In this document: positions 21,693-32,681 of the stretch, piece after piece
Layout: each line of letters begins with the position of its first letter
How positions within the stretch are numbered: the first letter of the stretch is position 1
Source of the DNA: Allomyces arbusculus
Lineage: Eukaryota > Blastocladiomycota > Blastocladiomycetes > Blastocladiales > Blastocladiaceae
Assembly (NCBI GenBank): GCA_027604705.1
Contig: JADHYV010000013.1
Location: 310,001 to 374,000 of the forward strand
Length of the DNA stretch: 64,000 nt
Reading direction: 5' to 3'
Translations under genes and position numbers: made by a program
Notes under the pieces: generated by a model
What the model was told of the DNA's origin: nothing
Databases searched by the model: none
The model's input: the letters and a program-made list of their open reading frames with translations, nothing else

Positions 21693-23265
21693 TCGCGCGG
21701 CAAGGCCGGTCGGTTGGGCCATTTGTATATTTATTGTCAGGAACGTGACAGTTTTCGAGGTTCAGTCTTCGTTCTCCGTTGCTCAGGTCGCTCACCGTCA
21801 CCGCACTGTCGCCCTCATTCTATCACCGTCCGCCGTCCGCGACTTCATTAGCGTGGTCGCGGCCAATCCTTGAACCCATCACACCGTGATGAACCGAGGG
21901 TTGGTCGCGCGATTCGAAACGGCAAATCATGTGCAAATTCATTTTTGTGGGGTCGAAAGCTCGGTGGCAAGCCGCGCACCGCACCTGCTCAGCCGACAGA
22001 CAAGACAGGCATGCGTGGCCGCGGACGAGCGATAGTGTTGTCGTCAACGGCGTCGTCTTCCTCCTGCCGCTCCACCAAAACAGTCGACCCTGTCGCTGCC
22101 CGTTCCCCCCATCCCGCCGTCGTGCGTCCGCTGCCGCCCGCGAATTGCATGGCCACGGCCGACTTGCCGCCCACGCCGCCGCTCCGCCCTTCTGCGACCC
22201 GCACTTGCGGCCCCACGGCGCTTCTCCAGCTCGCCGCGCTCCCGCCGCCGTCCCCTTCGATACGAACGCCTTGAGAGTCGACCAGCAAACCGCCAAGCCT
22301 CCGGCCAGCTCGCCAACCAAGATGGCTTCGCGCAATAGCGTCAACCAGTACCTGCCCGCACCCGTGCTGCAGCGCCGTGCGGGGCTCAGCTCGCTCAAGA
22401 CCAACGCAGTGCCGCCGCCGCCACCACCTCCCCCACCGGCCGAGACGGCGATGCAGTTTGTCTTGGTGCGGTCCGGGTCATCGGCAGCGGCACCGCCCGC
22501 ATCCGACGAGATGAACCGCAACAGTAAAGTGACGGCGCACCGAGCACAGGTACTTTCTTTGCTCTTGGTGTCGCGGCGTCGCGGCGGCGCAGGGACCGGG
22601 ACGGACGCCGCCCAGGGGCGTGCACCACGGCCGCGGCCGCAGCGCAGGAGGACCCATCCGGCGGCGCGCGGAGGAGAGGCGGAGTGCCAAGCGCGCGGTT
22701 GGTGGGGGATGGTGAAGCGATGCGCTCCGTCGGTGCCACGCGCCGTCGCCGTGCCCGTCGCTGGTGTTCGCGGGCTGCGGACGCCGCGGCGGCGCCGCGA
22801 GCGCGACGCGCGCCGGCCGTGCGAGGCGGCGTGCCCGGAAACGGCCGACGACGGGCGCCAGATGACGTTGCGTCGCTGGTGTCGCTGGCGTCGCTGGTGT
22901 CGCGGGGTGAATCACGGCGCGTGAAGTCGCCTCGCGGCGTTCCCAACGTCGGAGCAGGCCGGGCGCCGCCCGCGCCGTGCACCAACCTGTCCGACCGTCC
23001 TGCGCGCTGCTGCACGCCGCGCGTGGAGCCCATGCCGCGCTCAACCGCCGCACACGCTGACCCGTCGTCCTCGCGCTCTTCCTCCTCCTCTCGCCCTTTC
23101 TCCCCATTTATCCTCGCCCGCGAATCCACGCTCTCCAACGCGACCACCACCTCCGCCCACGACCACGACGACGACGACGCCCGCCGCCGCCTAACATGCG
23201 CATTTCGCCCGCGCGCCTGCACCCACCGATCCCGACCCACCGCCCGATCCTCGTCAATCGCCGCA
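21693..23265. other. 1.57-kb spacer with a possible unassigned 5' exon
   Basis: Lies between the p24-like gene and the SAPS-like gene. Long frames are open on both strands because the DNA is very GC-rich. One plausible segment, 22322-22552 on the plus strand, starts with a Met, encodes a poly-proline stretch (PPPPPPPPP) and ends at a GTACTT donor; it could be an upstream exon of the SAPS-like gene or a small separate gene. I found no matching acceptor that keeps the downstream frame. Confidence 0.35.
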
Positions 23266-25871
23266 ATGCCCCCCCTGACGTTCACGCCCTTTGACGCGTC
23301 GCGCTGCCGCGACCGCTCGCCCGCGCCCGCTCCGGCCCCCGCCGCCGCGCCCTTCTCGACCCCGCCCTTCTCGCCGCCCTTCAAAACGGCCCCGTTCTCG
23401 TCGCCGCCCTTTAAATCGGAACCGTTCTCGCCGCCCTTCAAAACGGAACCGTTCTCGCCACCGCCCTTTTCATCGCCCCCATTCTCATCGCCCCCATTCT
23501 CATCGCCCCCATTCTCATCGCCGGCGCCCTTCTCGCCCCCGTCGTCGCCTGCACCCGTGTCGACGCCCACGGCCACCTCGTGCCTGACGCCCATTTCAAC
23601 GCGCCCGCGCGTGGTCACGCCCGCCCAGCAACGTGCGCTCGCCGAGCTCGATGCGCACATGTGGTCGGTACCGCCGCCCAACTCGCGGTTCGAGACACTG
23701 ACGCGCCCGACGCCCGCGCATATCGCGCCGTCCCCACCGCCGTCGCCGCCCACGACCGCAGACGAGTTTGCCAAGTCGGCGTGTGCGCTGATTGAAAAGA
23801 TCTTAGATCTCGGCACGGTGCGCATGGATAGCAAAGTCGCCGACTTTCTCGAGACCGATGGGGTGTTGCCGCTGTTTGTGAACTACCTCACGCGGATCCC
23901 GGCCGAATCGGACGAGGGCGGCGCTGAGAGTGCTACCACCACCGAGAAGATGGACCGTAACGCGGACCTCGTCCCAACTATGCGGTCCTATCACGTCATG
24001 GAAATGCTGTCGGCCACGCACCCGGTAAACGCCCAGTTTGCCGACCGCCACCTGGCCGAGATCGTCACGCTGCTTCTCGATGCGCTTGCGCCCAACTCGG
24101 ACGCGAACCTCTATCATTTTGCCAAAGTACTCGAAACGCTTGTCAAGCGCTGGACCGTGCGCGTGATTGACCGGCTCGTCTACACGACGCGGGCAAACCC
24201 GCCGCTCCTGCGTCTGGTTCCGCACCTCGACCACCCGGCCGTCTCGGCGGTGCTGCTGACGTGCCTGCTGCATGCCGCGCCCGAGAATCCGCGCGAGCGC
24301 GCAATGCGGTTCTCGCATCTGGACGATACGGGGTTCCTCGATGCGTTGGTGAACAACTTGGACTCATCGAGTACGTACTTCAACATTTTGACTTTCATGT
24401 TCATTTGGCTTTTGCTCACTGTGCATTGTGGCTCGTGCATTTAGATGAGCTCCTGGCGTGCGCGACCGTCGACTTCCTGCGGCAGCTCGTCGAGGAAGGC
24501 ATGCGGTGCGACAACTGCAACGACCTGTTCCGTGCACTCACGACGCGTCCCGCGATTCTCGACCACCTGCTCGATCTCATCGAGCACGGCAAGCCCTACC
24601 AGCGTCGCGCGGTCGTCGCCTTCTTGCATGCGCTCGTCGTCAAGATGATTCCGAAACCGCCCACCACCATGTCCTCGTCCTTTGGCCAGGGGGATTCGTC
24701 CCTCACCATCCTGGCGGCCAGCATCGCGCACTCGCTCGTCCCCGCCCTTTCGATTCTCACCGACTACGTTGCGCGGTGCCCCGCTTTGTCGTCGACGCAG
24801 CACCTGACAGCGCTTGAACTGCTCTTGCCCGTCATGAACGCCGCGTCGACGCAGGACTTGGAACGGCACGTGGCGGCGGCGTTCTGGCACCATCTGGCCG
24901 AGACGGCGCTCGTTACGTGCCCAACGGCGGTGATCCTTGCGGTGTACTACCGCCTGATCCACGGTCTCCTCGGGCGCGGGTCCGTCGCGCTCGTCCGCGC
25001 GGCCCTCGTGAAACCAAAAGTTATGCTCCGCCTGATCGGGTACTATATCTCGGGCACTGCGCACGTGATTCCGGTCCGCGACCTCGACCCGGCCGCCCTC
25101 CCGCCGCCGCCCCGCCCTCGAACCGACCTGCACGCATACGCCCTGCTGATCCTCAACCTCGTCCGCCTGACCGCGGCCGCGCGCGGCCCGCAGTCGTACC
25201 TCGGCCAAGTCTGGGCCGCGCACGGCTGGTACGCGGCCTTCGAGCCCATCCTACGGCGGGATACGGCCTCGCAAGTTGTCCCCCTGCTCCCAGGCAAGCC
25301 TTGGGCCGGCCGGCTTGGTCGTCGTCCAGTCCCGCACGTCGTGCCGGATCCCGTCAAGACCGAGTTTGTCGATCGCGGGTGTTTCTTTTTACCGCCGGGC
25401 ACGGTCGCGCTCACGCCGGACCAGCACGTCGGCGTGGATCTGGGGTCCAAGTACGCAATTTGTTTGGGGTTCCCGGTCGTCGTTGCCCGCCCTGCGGCGG
25501 GGAATAATGGGTCCCCCATGTCATCGGCGGGCAAGCGGACAGCGGCCAAGTTGCCGTGCTCGCCGCCGTTGACCGACGACGACGAACATGACCAGACGAA
25601 TCATCGGCACAGGCACCGCCGCGGCGCGAAGCGCAAGTCGCGCGCGGCCCTGTTTGCAGAACTCGCAGAGTCGTGCATTACCGTGGCGAAAAAGGAGGAG
25701 GCAGAACAAGCGCCACTGACGCCCGAGAAACCGGCCCTCTCGTTGCTGCGTCGGCCCGGGTGGGGTGGCGCGATGCCCGGGTCGCCGACCCCGGCGCGGA
25801 GTTGTGGTGGGTGGGGGGCCGTGTCGGCGGCCGCGAGTGAATCGGGAATGCGGCGCGGCGCGCCGTGGTAA
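23266..25871 (+). CDS. SAPS-like regulatory subunit of a PP6/Sit4-type phosphatase
   Basis: Two exons (23266-24370, 24445-25871) encode 843 residues. About 130 N-terminal residues are low-complexity, with tandem Pro-Phe-Ser repeats. An all-helical ARM-like body of about 550 residues follows. Its landmarks (VADFLETDGVLPLFVNYL, SYHVMEMLSATHPVNAQF, NLYHFAKVLETLVKRW, GFLDALVNNL, ELLACATVDFLRQLVEE, RPAILDHLLDLIEHG) follow the order of the SAPS domain, which binds PP6/Sit4 catalytic subunits and helps regulate growth and cell-cycle signalling. The C-terminus is a basic, Ser/Pro-rich tail. The 74-nt intron junction restores LDSSNELLACA. The start is the first Met close to the repeat region. SAPS assignment rests on pattern and not on a unique motif; another HEAT/ARM scaffold is possible. 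Confidence 0.6.
23345..23540 (+). repeat. Tandem Pro-Phe-Ser coding repeats
   Basis: About a dozen imperfect units of 12-18 bp encode PFSPP, PFKTAPFSS and PFSSP motifs in the SAPS-like protein. The 3' part (23466-23521) is nearly perfect, with a cccccattctcatcg unit repeated about four times, suggesting recent slippage or unequal exchange. Confidence 0.85.
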
Positions 25872-26632
25872 GTTCGTTGCGAGTTGCGAGTTGGTTGGGA
25901 ATTCACCGGGGCGTCGCGTCGCGGTCGCCCGCGCTCGTGCGGTCGGTCGTTCGGATTTCGGTGTGCGATTCAAACGCGGGAAAGTCTGCGGATTTTGTTT
26001 TTTTTTCGTTTCGGTTGCCGTTGCTGGTTCTGGGCAGTTCGGTTCGCGTGTGTTTTGGATTTTTCGTTTATTGGCGTTGGGTTTGCACGTTTCTCTCTTC
26101 ATTCACTTCCATCATCCACTTCCCCACGGACCCGTGCGGTCGTCGCGGCCGCGCGGGGCTCGGCAGGTCGCCCTTTGCGGCGCCAATTCATGGCATTAGA
26201 ATCTGGTTTTGAAGTCGGCGATAGTGGTCGGCAAGAGGAAGGGAAAGGAAGCGGGCAGGAATGCAGGAAAGGGAGGAAGCGAGTCGGGCGAGAACGGGAT
26301 AATGATCGCTAATTTAGTGTATAGTGAATACATCTAGCCTATTCTATTTTCAGCTCAAGGAAATTCGGCCGCGCGCGGCCAGTCGAGTCGAGCGTCGAGA
26401 TTCGATCAACAGAACTGTCGGTCGTCGCGCCGGATCATCGACGCTCCACGCGGACGACGAGCTTGAGTCGATCCTCGCAGCCGCCAACCTACCGACCGCG
26501 CGCAACTCGACGCGCTGCACGCTCTCCACCGCACCACATCCGCGTCCCGCGCCCGCCACGTTCAACGCCGAGCCCGCCACGTCTCCCGGCCGTCGCACCC
26601 CAAGTCCCTCCCCGACTGAGACATCCCAAGCC
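25872..26632. other. Intergenic, upstream of SDHAF1
   Basis: This stretch of 761 bp follows the SAPS-like stop. It contains T-rich runs (for example 25998-26010) and is less GC-rich than coding DNA. The SDHAF1 frame stays open back to a Met at 26324, but that N-terminal extension is low-complexity and is not expected for the family. Confidence 0.5.
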
Positions 26633-26899
26633 ATGTCTGCCGCCGCGACGACCGCAACTCGCCGCCTGTCGGGCCTGCAGCGCGACGTCCTGCACCTCTA
26701 CCGCGCCAGCCTGCGTGCCGTCCGCACGAAACCCGCCGAGTACCGCGCCAACTGGACAGCGTTTGTCCAGCACGAGTTTCGGAAAACCATGGATATGCAC
26801 GCCGTCCGCGACGCACACGCGATCGAGCACCTGGTCCGTGTAGGGCGCCGGCGGCTGGAGACGCTGAGGAATCCGGCGATCAAGAACGTGCATTCGTGA
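26633..26899 (+). CDS. SDHAF1: Succinate dehydrogenase assembly factor 1 (LYR protein)
   Basis: An 88-residue single-exon LYR protein. SDHAF1/Sdh6 guides iron-sulfur cluster insertion into the SDHB subunit of complex II in the mitochondrial matrix. The family pattern is complete: LSGLQRDVLHLYRASLRA with the LYR triplet, then KPAEYRANW, VQHEFRKTM, and the Arg-rich helix EHLVRVGRRRLETLRNP that matches the IEYLYRRGRRQLQLL segment of human SDHAF1. The Met at 26633 gives the usual short length; starting at 26324 would add 103 low-complexity residues. It converges on the dynein intermediate chain gene. Confidence 0.88.
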   Translation: MSAAATTATRRLSGLQRDVLHLYRASLRAVRTKPAEYRANWTAFVQHEFRKTMDMHAVRDAHAIEHLVRVGRRRLETLRNPAIKNVHS

Positions 26900-27346
26900 T
26901 GCATGGCGTGGGAGACGTTGAGGGGGAGGATGAGACGAGCAAGAGAGCGTGCGCGCGCGCACCTGTGATTGGACCGAGGACCGCGCCGGCTGTAGTTTGC
27001 GTCGTGCCCGTGCTCACAAAAAGACGGGCGCGGCGATGCGCGGTGATTGGCCAGCCGCCATCCAAAAAGCCGCGCGCGATCGCTTTTGGATCCGGTGGAG
27101 AACATGTACATGTATCAGGACGCGCTGTTGTTACATGTCGCCCCCTCGCTGTCTGCTTTCAGATACGCACTGCGCTTGCGTCGAGGTCGCAACATCAGAG
27201 ACAGACAAGGCAGGGCGTGTAACGTATATATACCGGCAAACTGATGCGAAACGACAAGAGACAGCGAAACGAAACGAGGCCAAAAATGACGCGTATCGGC
27301 GCGTACGATGCTGCCAGCCAACCACGACCGGAACTGGCGCGAGCCT
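26900..27346. other. Intergenic, convergent gene ends
   Basis: This 447-bp spacer lies between the SDHAF1 stop and the dynein intermediate chain stop. It should hold both 3' UTRs. No frame, RNA gene or repeat could be supported. Confidence 0.5.
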
Positions 27347-29833
27347 TTAGAACGGCGATGAGAGCAGCATCATGCGGCGCTCCGACTCCATCGACTCAAG
27401 CGACGCTAGCGTCTTCTGGAACTTGGGCCAGTCGTCCTCGCGCGGGAGGAAGTTCTGCAAACACGAGCCAGGGTTGGTCAATCCATATCCTTCCAATCCA
27501 CTCCCTGCATCAGCAGTCAAGAAAAAAGAAGACGTACCTCGGCGAGATCATACAGGTACACGTGCCCATCCGCGGCCCCCACGACAATCCGCTTCCCATC
27601 GGCATCAAACGCGACCTTGTTCAGCGCGCGTTGCGAGACCTTGGTCCGGCACACGTACACTTCCGTGTCGGTGTTCAAGTTCCACAGGTCCAGGTTACCC
27701 GTGCCATCGACCGACGCAAACACGGCCGGGTGCACGGGGGACCACGCGGCATCAAACACGTAATCAGACGCCTCGTCAAATGAGTAGACGGGGACCACGA
27801 CCGACGGCGGGGTCGCCGTCGCGGCACCCCCCGCCGCCGCAGCCGCAGCCGCCGCGGCCGCAGCCGAGACTTTCTTGGTGCGCCACAGCTTGACGGTCCA
27901 GTCGACGGAACTCGTCATGAACAAGTCCGAGAAATCCATGGGTCCACGGAGCGGGTGGAAAGTGATCCCCGTGATGGGCCCAGCGTGGCCGACATACGCC
28001 TCGTGCACACCGGCCTTGGCACCGGCACGGTCGTACCGCGTCACGTGGTACACGTTGCCCTCTTCGGTCCCGACCCAGAACGCCGACGTTTCGTTGGCCG
28101 GGAACGCAAAGCACGTCACGCCGACTTCCGTGGGCTTGCTCGGGGGCAACGTGGCCGTCGGCACCGCGCTGCCGACCGCAACACTCCCGGCCCCCGGCAA
28201 GATCGCGGGCGCCGTGAGTTCGAGCGCCTCTTGCGGCTGCGCGAGCATATCGAGCTGCCACGTGCACACGAGCCCGTCATTCGACGAGGTCACGAGCTGG
28301 TGCGCGTGTTCCGACCCGACGAGCGCCGACGCCGTGACCGGGTGCGTGTGGCCCGCAGCCGACAGGGGGGTCTTGAGGACCGGACTGGTCGTCTTGGCAC
28401 GCGTGTCCCACTGCACGATCTGGCCCGAGTAGGTGCCGCCAATGATCAGGTGCGGGTGGAAGTCAGAGAACCGGCACGTGAGGACTTCCGACTGGCACGT
28501 GAAGACGAATTCGGGGCGGCCGGGCATCATCACGTTCCACACGAGCACCATGCCGTCGGGCTCGGTCGTCGGTAGGGAAGACTTGTTGTAAGACGCGACA
28601 AAGAGTTCGGGGAACTAAGAGTGGAGTAGGGGTGGGGTCAGTTTGTGGTGGTGGCGTTGCGATGGAAGAACGGTAAGGGGTCGATTGAATACCCGCGGGT
28701 TCCACGACATGGACGTGACGGTGCGCCCGCGCGTGTACTGCTCGCAGAAAAAGTCACTCATGAGCTTGACGGGCGACTGGTCCTGGTCGTCACTATACGT
28801 TTGGACAGGAACAAGTCAGGTCTCCTGGGCTCTCAATGATACAATGAGCGATGTCGGTGGAAATTGAAAGGAGACGCACTCAATCATGTTCGTGTCGATT
28901 GTGTAATCGCGCATGAAATCAAATTGCTGCGAAATATTGATGGCCTTTTCGAGCAGCCGCGACGAATGGTCGACAAAGTCGCGGAACGGGCTCGACGACA
29001 TGATCATCTTCTTTTCTTCGTCGGTCAAGTCCTTGAGCAACTCGGCCTCAGCCGCGTCCAGGTCGGACTCGTCGGCGGGCGCCTGCTCGGGCGCCGGTTC
29101 CGGTGCAGGCAAAGCAGCGTGCGGCAGCTCGGGCGTGCTCGTGTGCGTCGGCGATTGCGGTGGCGTGTCGGTCTGGATTTCTTTGGTGTAAAAGACGCGT
29201 TCCTATCGGTGAAAGGTAGAGGGTCAGTGGGCCGTATTACTGCGCGTGTTGTTGAAATGAAAAACGCACCACTGGTGGCAGGTCGACGACCATGACCTCG
29301 GACACCTTGAGTTCTGGTGGAGGACTGTAAGGGGCATCGCAAGCGTCAGGATCGGCACTCTTGCCAATTACTGATCGACCAGAAAAGCGTACCGAACGGG
29401 CAGCGACGCGGTACTTGCAGCCGCCGACGCTCCCGCAGGGGGCATCCCATTCGGCGGCGTACTCGAGCGGCTCACCTGCTGCGGAACAGGCGTCGAGCGG
29501 CCATGTTCGTGGTCGCTGTGCGTCGACAGGGCCGACCCGGGCCGCTGGAGAATGTCCTGGACGAGAGCATCGACGCTGACCATTGACGTGACCGACCGGC
29601 GGTCGCGGCCGACCTAATAATTTGCACGGGTCGGGTTGGCACTGATCGCTAAAACCAAACGCGTGTCGGAATGTCATCAGACGACGTACGCGCTCGTCGG
29701 TGGCCGACTGGGCCTCACGCGCACGCTCCTGCTGTGCGCGCCGTTCCTCGCGGGCGCGGCGCAGCTGCTCGAGCTTTTTCCGCTTCAGCTCCAAGTCGAG
29801 CTTACGTTTCTCGACGTCGTCCATGGCGGTCAT
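27347..29833 (-). CDS. DYNC1I: Cytoplasmic dynein 1 intermediate chain
   Basis: Seven exons (29833-29690, 29613-29393, 29324-29270, 29202-28880, 28792-28693, 28614-27538, 27454-27347) encode 675 residues. The N-terminal coiled coil (KRKLDLELKRKKLEQLRRA) is the region that binds dynactin p150 and Nudel. ERVFYTKEIQTDTPP resembles the LC8 light-chain site (KETQT) of animal intermediate chains. The C-terminal WD40 propeller follows family sequence closely: GGTYSGQIVQWDTR, SSNDGLVCTWQLDML, GHAGPITGITFHPL, SSVDWTVKLWRTKK, YVFDAAWSPVHPAVFA and DGTGNLDLWNLNTDTEV. A poly-Ala insert sits after TKK. All introns are short (67-90 nt), and the last exon encodes the conserved PRED-W end. Two start Mets (29833, 29824) are possible. 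Confidence 0.95.
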
Positions 29834-30338
29834 TGAGGGTGCGCGTGGGCGTGGGCGAGGTGGAGTGGCGAGGTTGATCGAAATGGCGACTTGGCGAGCG
29901 ATGGATGAGGCTAGCGGGCCCGCGAAATGGTCCAAGACGCGGTTGCGAGTGCTGATCCTTTGCAGCAAGTTGGCAGCGTCGTCGTGAGCGTGCGCGGGAC
30001 TGACAGGGCAGTGCGGTTGACGACGAGCAAGTTGGCCCGGCAGCGACAACGTTGCATGTCGCGCAAGTCGAGGTGGCGGAGGTCAGGCCTGCAAGAGGCA
30101 TGTGACCGTTTCCACTTTCCAAACCGTCAGGTGCACCAGAGCCGCCCTCGAGAGCACAAACAGTGACTGAATGGCACGTGTCAAAGCACTTTTGGCAGGC
30201 GACGCGTCCCTCGTGCTGCTCCGCGTTGTCGATCGCAAAGGTCGAGCACGACGGCCAGGGCCAGCGACGCTGCTGCTCACGTCCTTATTTGCTCCACGTC
30301 GCCCACCGAATGAGCCAGCCCGCATCTTCTCGATAATC
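29834..30338. other. Divergent promoter region, DYNC1I / TBC1D5
   Basis: This spacer of 505 bp lies between divergent genes. The TBC1D5 frame stays open upstream to a Met at 30171, but the added residues lack conserved features. Otherwise no feature was identified. Confidence 0.5.
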
Positions 30339-32291
30339 ATGATGCGGAGCGCACTGTCCACCCCGTCGCTCCATGCCAGCACCGCCGTGTCACCACTCGA
30401 CTCTGACTCCACACCGCTCACAAGCACTGCCAGGCCCCTCAGCAACCGACCGGCCGGTAGCGGCAGTCTCGACTCTCTCTCGCTCAATTCGCCACCCCCG
30501 TCATGGATCTCGGTGGCAAGCGCCGCTTTGCCGGCGCCTGCACCAATCTCGTCGTTCAAGTCGCCTGCGGTCGTGTCGCACCAGGAACGCCTGCTGGCCC
30601 CGCTCCTGTCACCAAAGCCTGTACATGATAAGATTGATCGCTGGCTGGTGCGTTCGCGACGATGCTGTTAACGTGTTGGATCATGGTCAGACGCTGAAAT
30701 GCCGTGTCTGCTTGCGTATCAGATCTACCTCGCTGCGGCCACCAACCAGCGGCTGGTCCCGGATCCGACCGCGTACCTGGCGCTGTGCGACCGGTTTTAC
30801 GTGAACCCGAGGGGAGAGAGCCCGACGAACCTGTCTGTTTCCCCCTTGAACACGTCGGCGATTGCGGCAGCTGCCAAGGCCGACGCGGCCGTCGCGGATC
30901 ACCCGCTGTCGCAAGAGACAGAAGTACGCTACGACCCGCTCTCTCTTGTGGTGGAGAAGTTCAACTGAAGCTCACGTCGACCGAATCGATCACAACAGAG
31001 CACCTGGTCGCGGTTCTTTGTCCTCGAAGACGTGCGCGAGCTGATTCGCAAGGACGTGTCCCGAACGTACGGCTTCCTCCTTCCCCATAACCCACCAAGC
31101 GACTTGATTTGCTAACATCGACCGTCGCTCAAAGACAGATTCCAAGAGGATGAGTTTTTCCAGTCATCAGCAACGCAGGACGCGCTCACGCGCATGCTCT
31201 GCGTGTTCACGCTCTCCAAGCGCATCGCTTACAAGCAGGGCATGCACGAACTCGCTGCGGTCCTATTCTGGACCACATGGAACGAAAAAAGCGGACAACT
31301 CCCGCCCGACCATGTTGAGGCCACGGCCTACACCCTCTACGAAGCGCTAATGGTCTTGCAGGCACCGTTCTTTGAAGGAGTACGTGGTCAGAGCACATTC
31401 CACGATCACGAACCCTCCTTTACCCATTTTGATTTGCAGGACACGGCCGTCCAGCTCTCGGAGCGCTTCTTCCACGTGCACTTGCGCGCTGTCAACGACG
31501 AGCTCTACCTCCACCTGACGCAACTCGGGATCGAGCCGCACCTGTTCGGCCTCCGGTGGCTGCGGCTCCTGTTCGCGCGCGAGTACCCGCTCCCGGACGT
31601 AGCGCATTTATGGGACGGTCTGTTCTGCCTCGCGAGGTCGTACCCGACCGCGTGGAGCGATCATCTCGCGTATATTGCTGCGACCACGGTACGCATCCCA
31701 TCCACATCCACCCCTCCCCACCTCCACGTCCTCCTGACTCCGCCGCGCTAGCTCCTCGGCATCCGCGACCTCCTCATGCACGACGACTACAGCACCGCCA
31801 TGACCGCCACCATGCACGCGCGGTCCCCTCTGACCGGACCCGACGTGATTCTGCAAACAGTCCAGTTCCGCCGGCAATTCGCGCCTGTTGTCTTCGATCT
31901 CGCACAACGGTTCGACGCGAAACGCGCCGCCGCTGCCAACGCCCCGATTCGGCCACGCACCCAATCCGGCCCGCGCGTGGCGACCAGCCCCACGTCCTCG
32001 ACCGGCGCGGGTGCGGGGTTGCCGCGGCGCAAGTCGTTGCAGGGCCCGCACGCGCTCGGCGCGCCAGTGGGCAAGACGCTCGGTGGAGGGACGCCCATGT
32101 CGCCACCAAAAGCGCCGGGACCGGTCGGGGCCGCGCTCGTTGCGGCGGTCGGCGCGCGCGGGTCGTTGAAAGCTTTGTTGTCGTCGAGTTCGGCGGCGTT
32201 GGCAGATGGGGCCGCCGTGTTGGCGGCAGGGCTCGGGGTGCGGGATTCGGGTGAGCCGGAGGGGCGCGAGTTGCGCGACTTGAAGGGGTAG
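30339..32291 (+). CDS. TBC1D5: TBC1D5-type Rab GTPase-activating protein
   Basis: TBC1D5 is a RAB7 GAP that works with retromer on endosomes and in autophagy. Six exons (30339-30647, 30723-30923, 30999-31066, 31139-31379, 31440-31688, 31752-32291) encode 535 residues. Family landmarks are DHPLSQETESTWSRFF, the arginine-finger helix IRKDVSRTFQEDEFF (IxxDxxRT), AYKQGMHELAAVLFW with the catalytic Gln region YKQGMHE, LYLHLTQLGIEPHLFGLRW and LLFAREYPLPDVAHLWDGL. The C-terminal third is low-complexity Ala/Ser/Pro. The first exon junction (30647/30723) is the least certain because that region is poorly conserved. A decayed copy of the last 615 bp lies about 2.0 kb downstream. Confidence 0.9.
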
Positions 32292-32681
32292 CGGTAAGCT
32301 GGTAGCGGGCGGAAAGTAAAGCCGATGAAAAAGGCTTGTCAATTTTATCACACTTCAGAAGAGGGTCGAAACTCAGAAGTCTAAACCGCTCTCCTCCAAG
32401 TCATCTCTCACAACTGTCTAGCACCCGTAACTGCTCCACTGCATCGTGGCTCCGGCAGCCTCCTCGCTGCTCGCGGCTGCTCTCTCCTCCACTTCATTTT
32501 CCGACCACGATTGAACCGCACTAAAACTGCTTCCAGCCCCTGTAACTGCTCCAGTCACTGCGATTTTCGCCGCAAGTATGACATACCAACCCATAACGCA
32601 GTTCCCGCCCGACGTGCTCGCTTGCAGCTCAAGAATGGGGAACTGGTCACCTCACACATCCACCCTTATCGGTCCTCCAGG
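32292..32681. other. Intergenic, TBC1D5 to coiled-coil gene
   Basis: A spacer of 390 bp, poorer in GC than the genes around it. It should hold the TBC1D5 3' UTR and the promoter of the small coiled-coil gene. No further feature was seen. Confidence 0.5.

Noticed and set aside
21823-21990. Minus-strand CAACHRAF...LHMIC zinc-finger-like pattern
   Set aside because: Cys/His spacing does not fit a known finger and the surrounding frame is low-complexity.
22395-23834. 479-codon minus-strand frame with Gly/Asp-rich repeats (GGDENGGDENGGDE-like)
   Set aside because: It is the exact antisense of the Pro-Phe-Ser repeats and SAPS-like coding exon; the plus-strand frame continues into a conserved domain.
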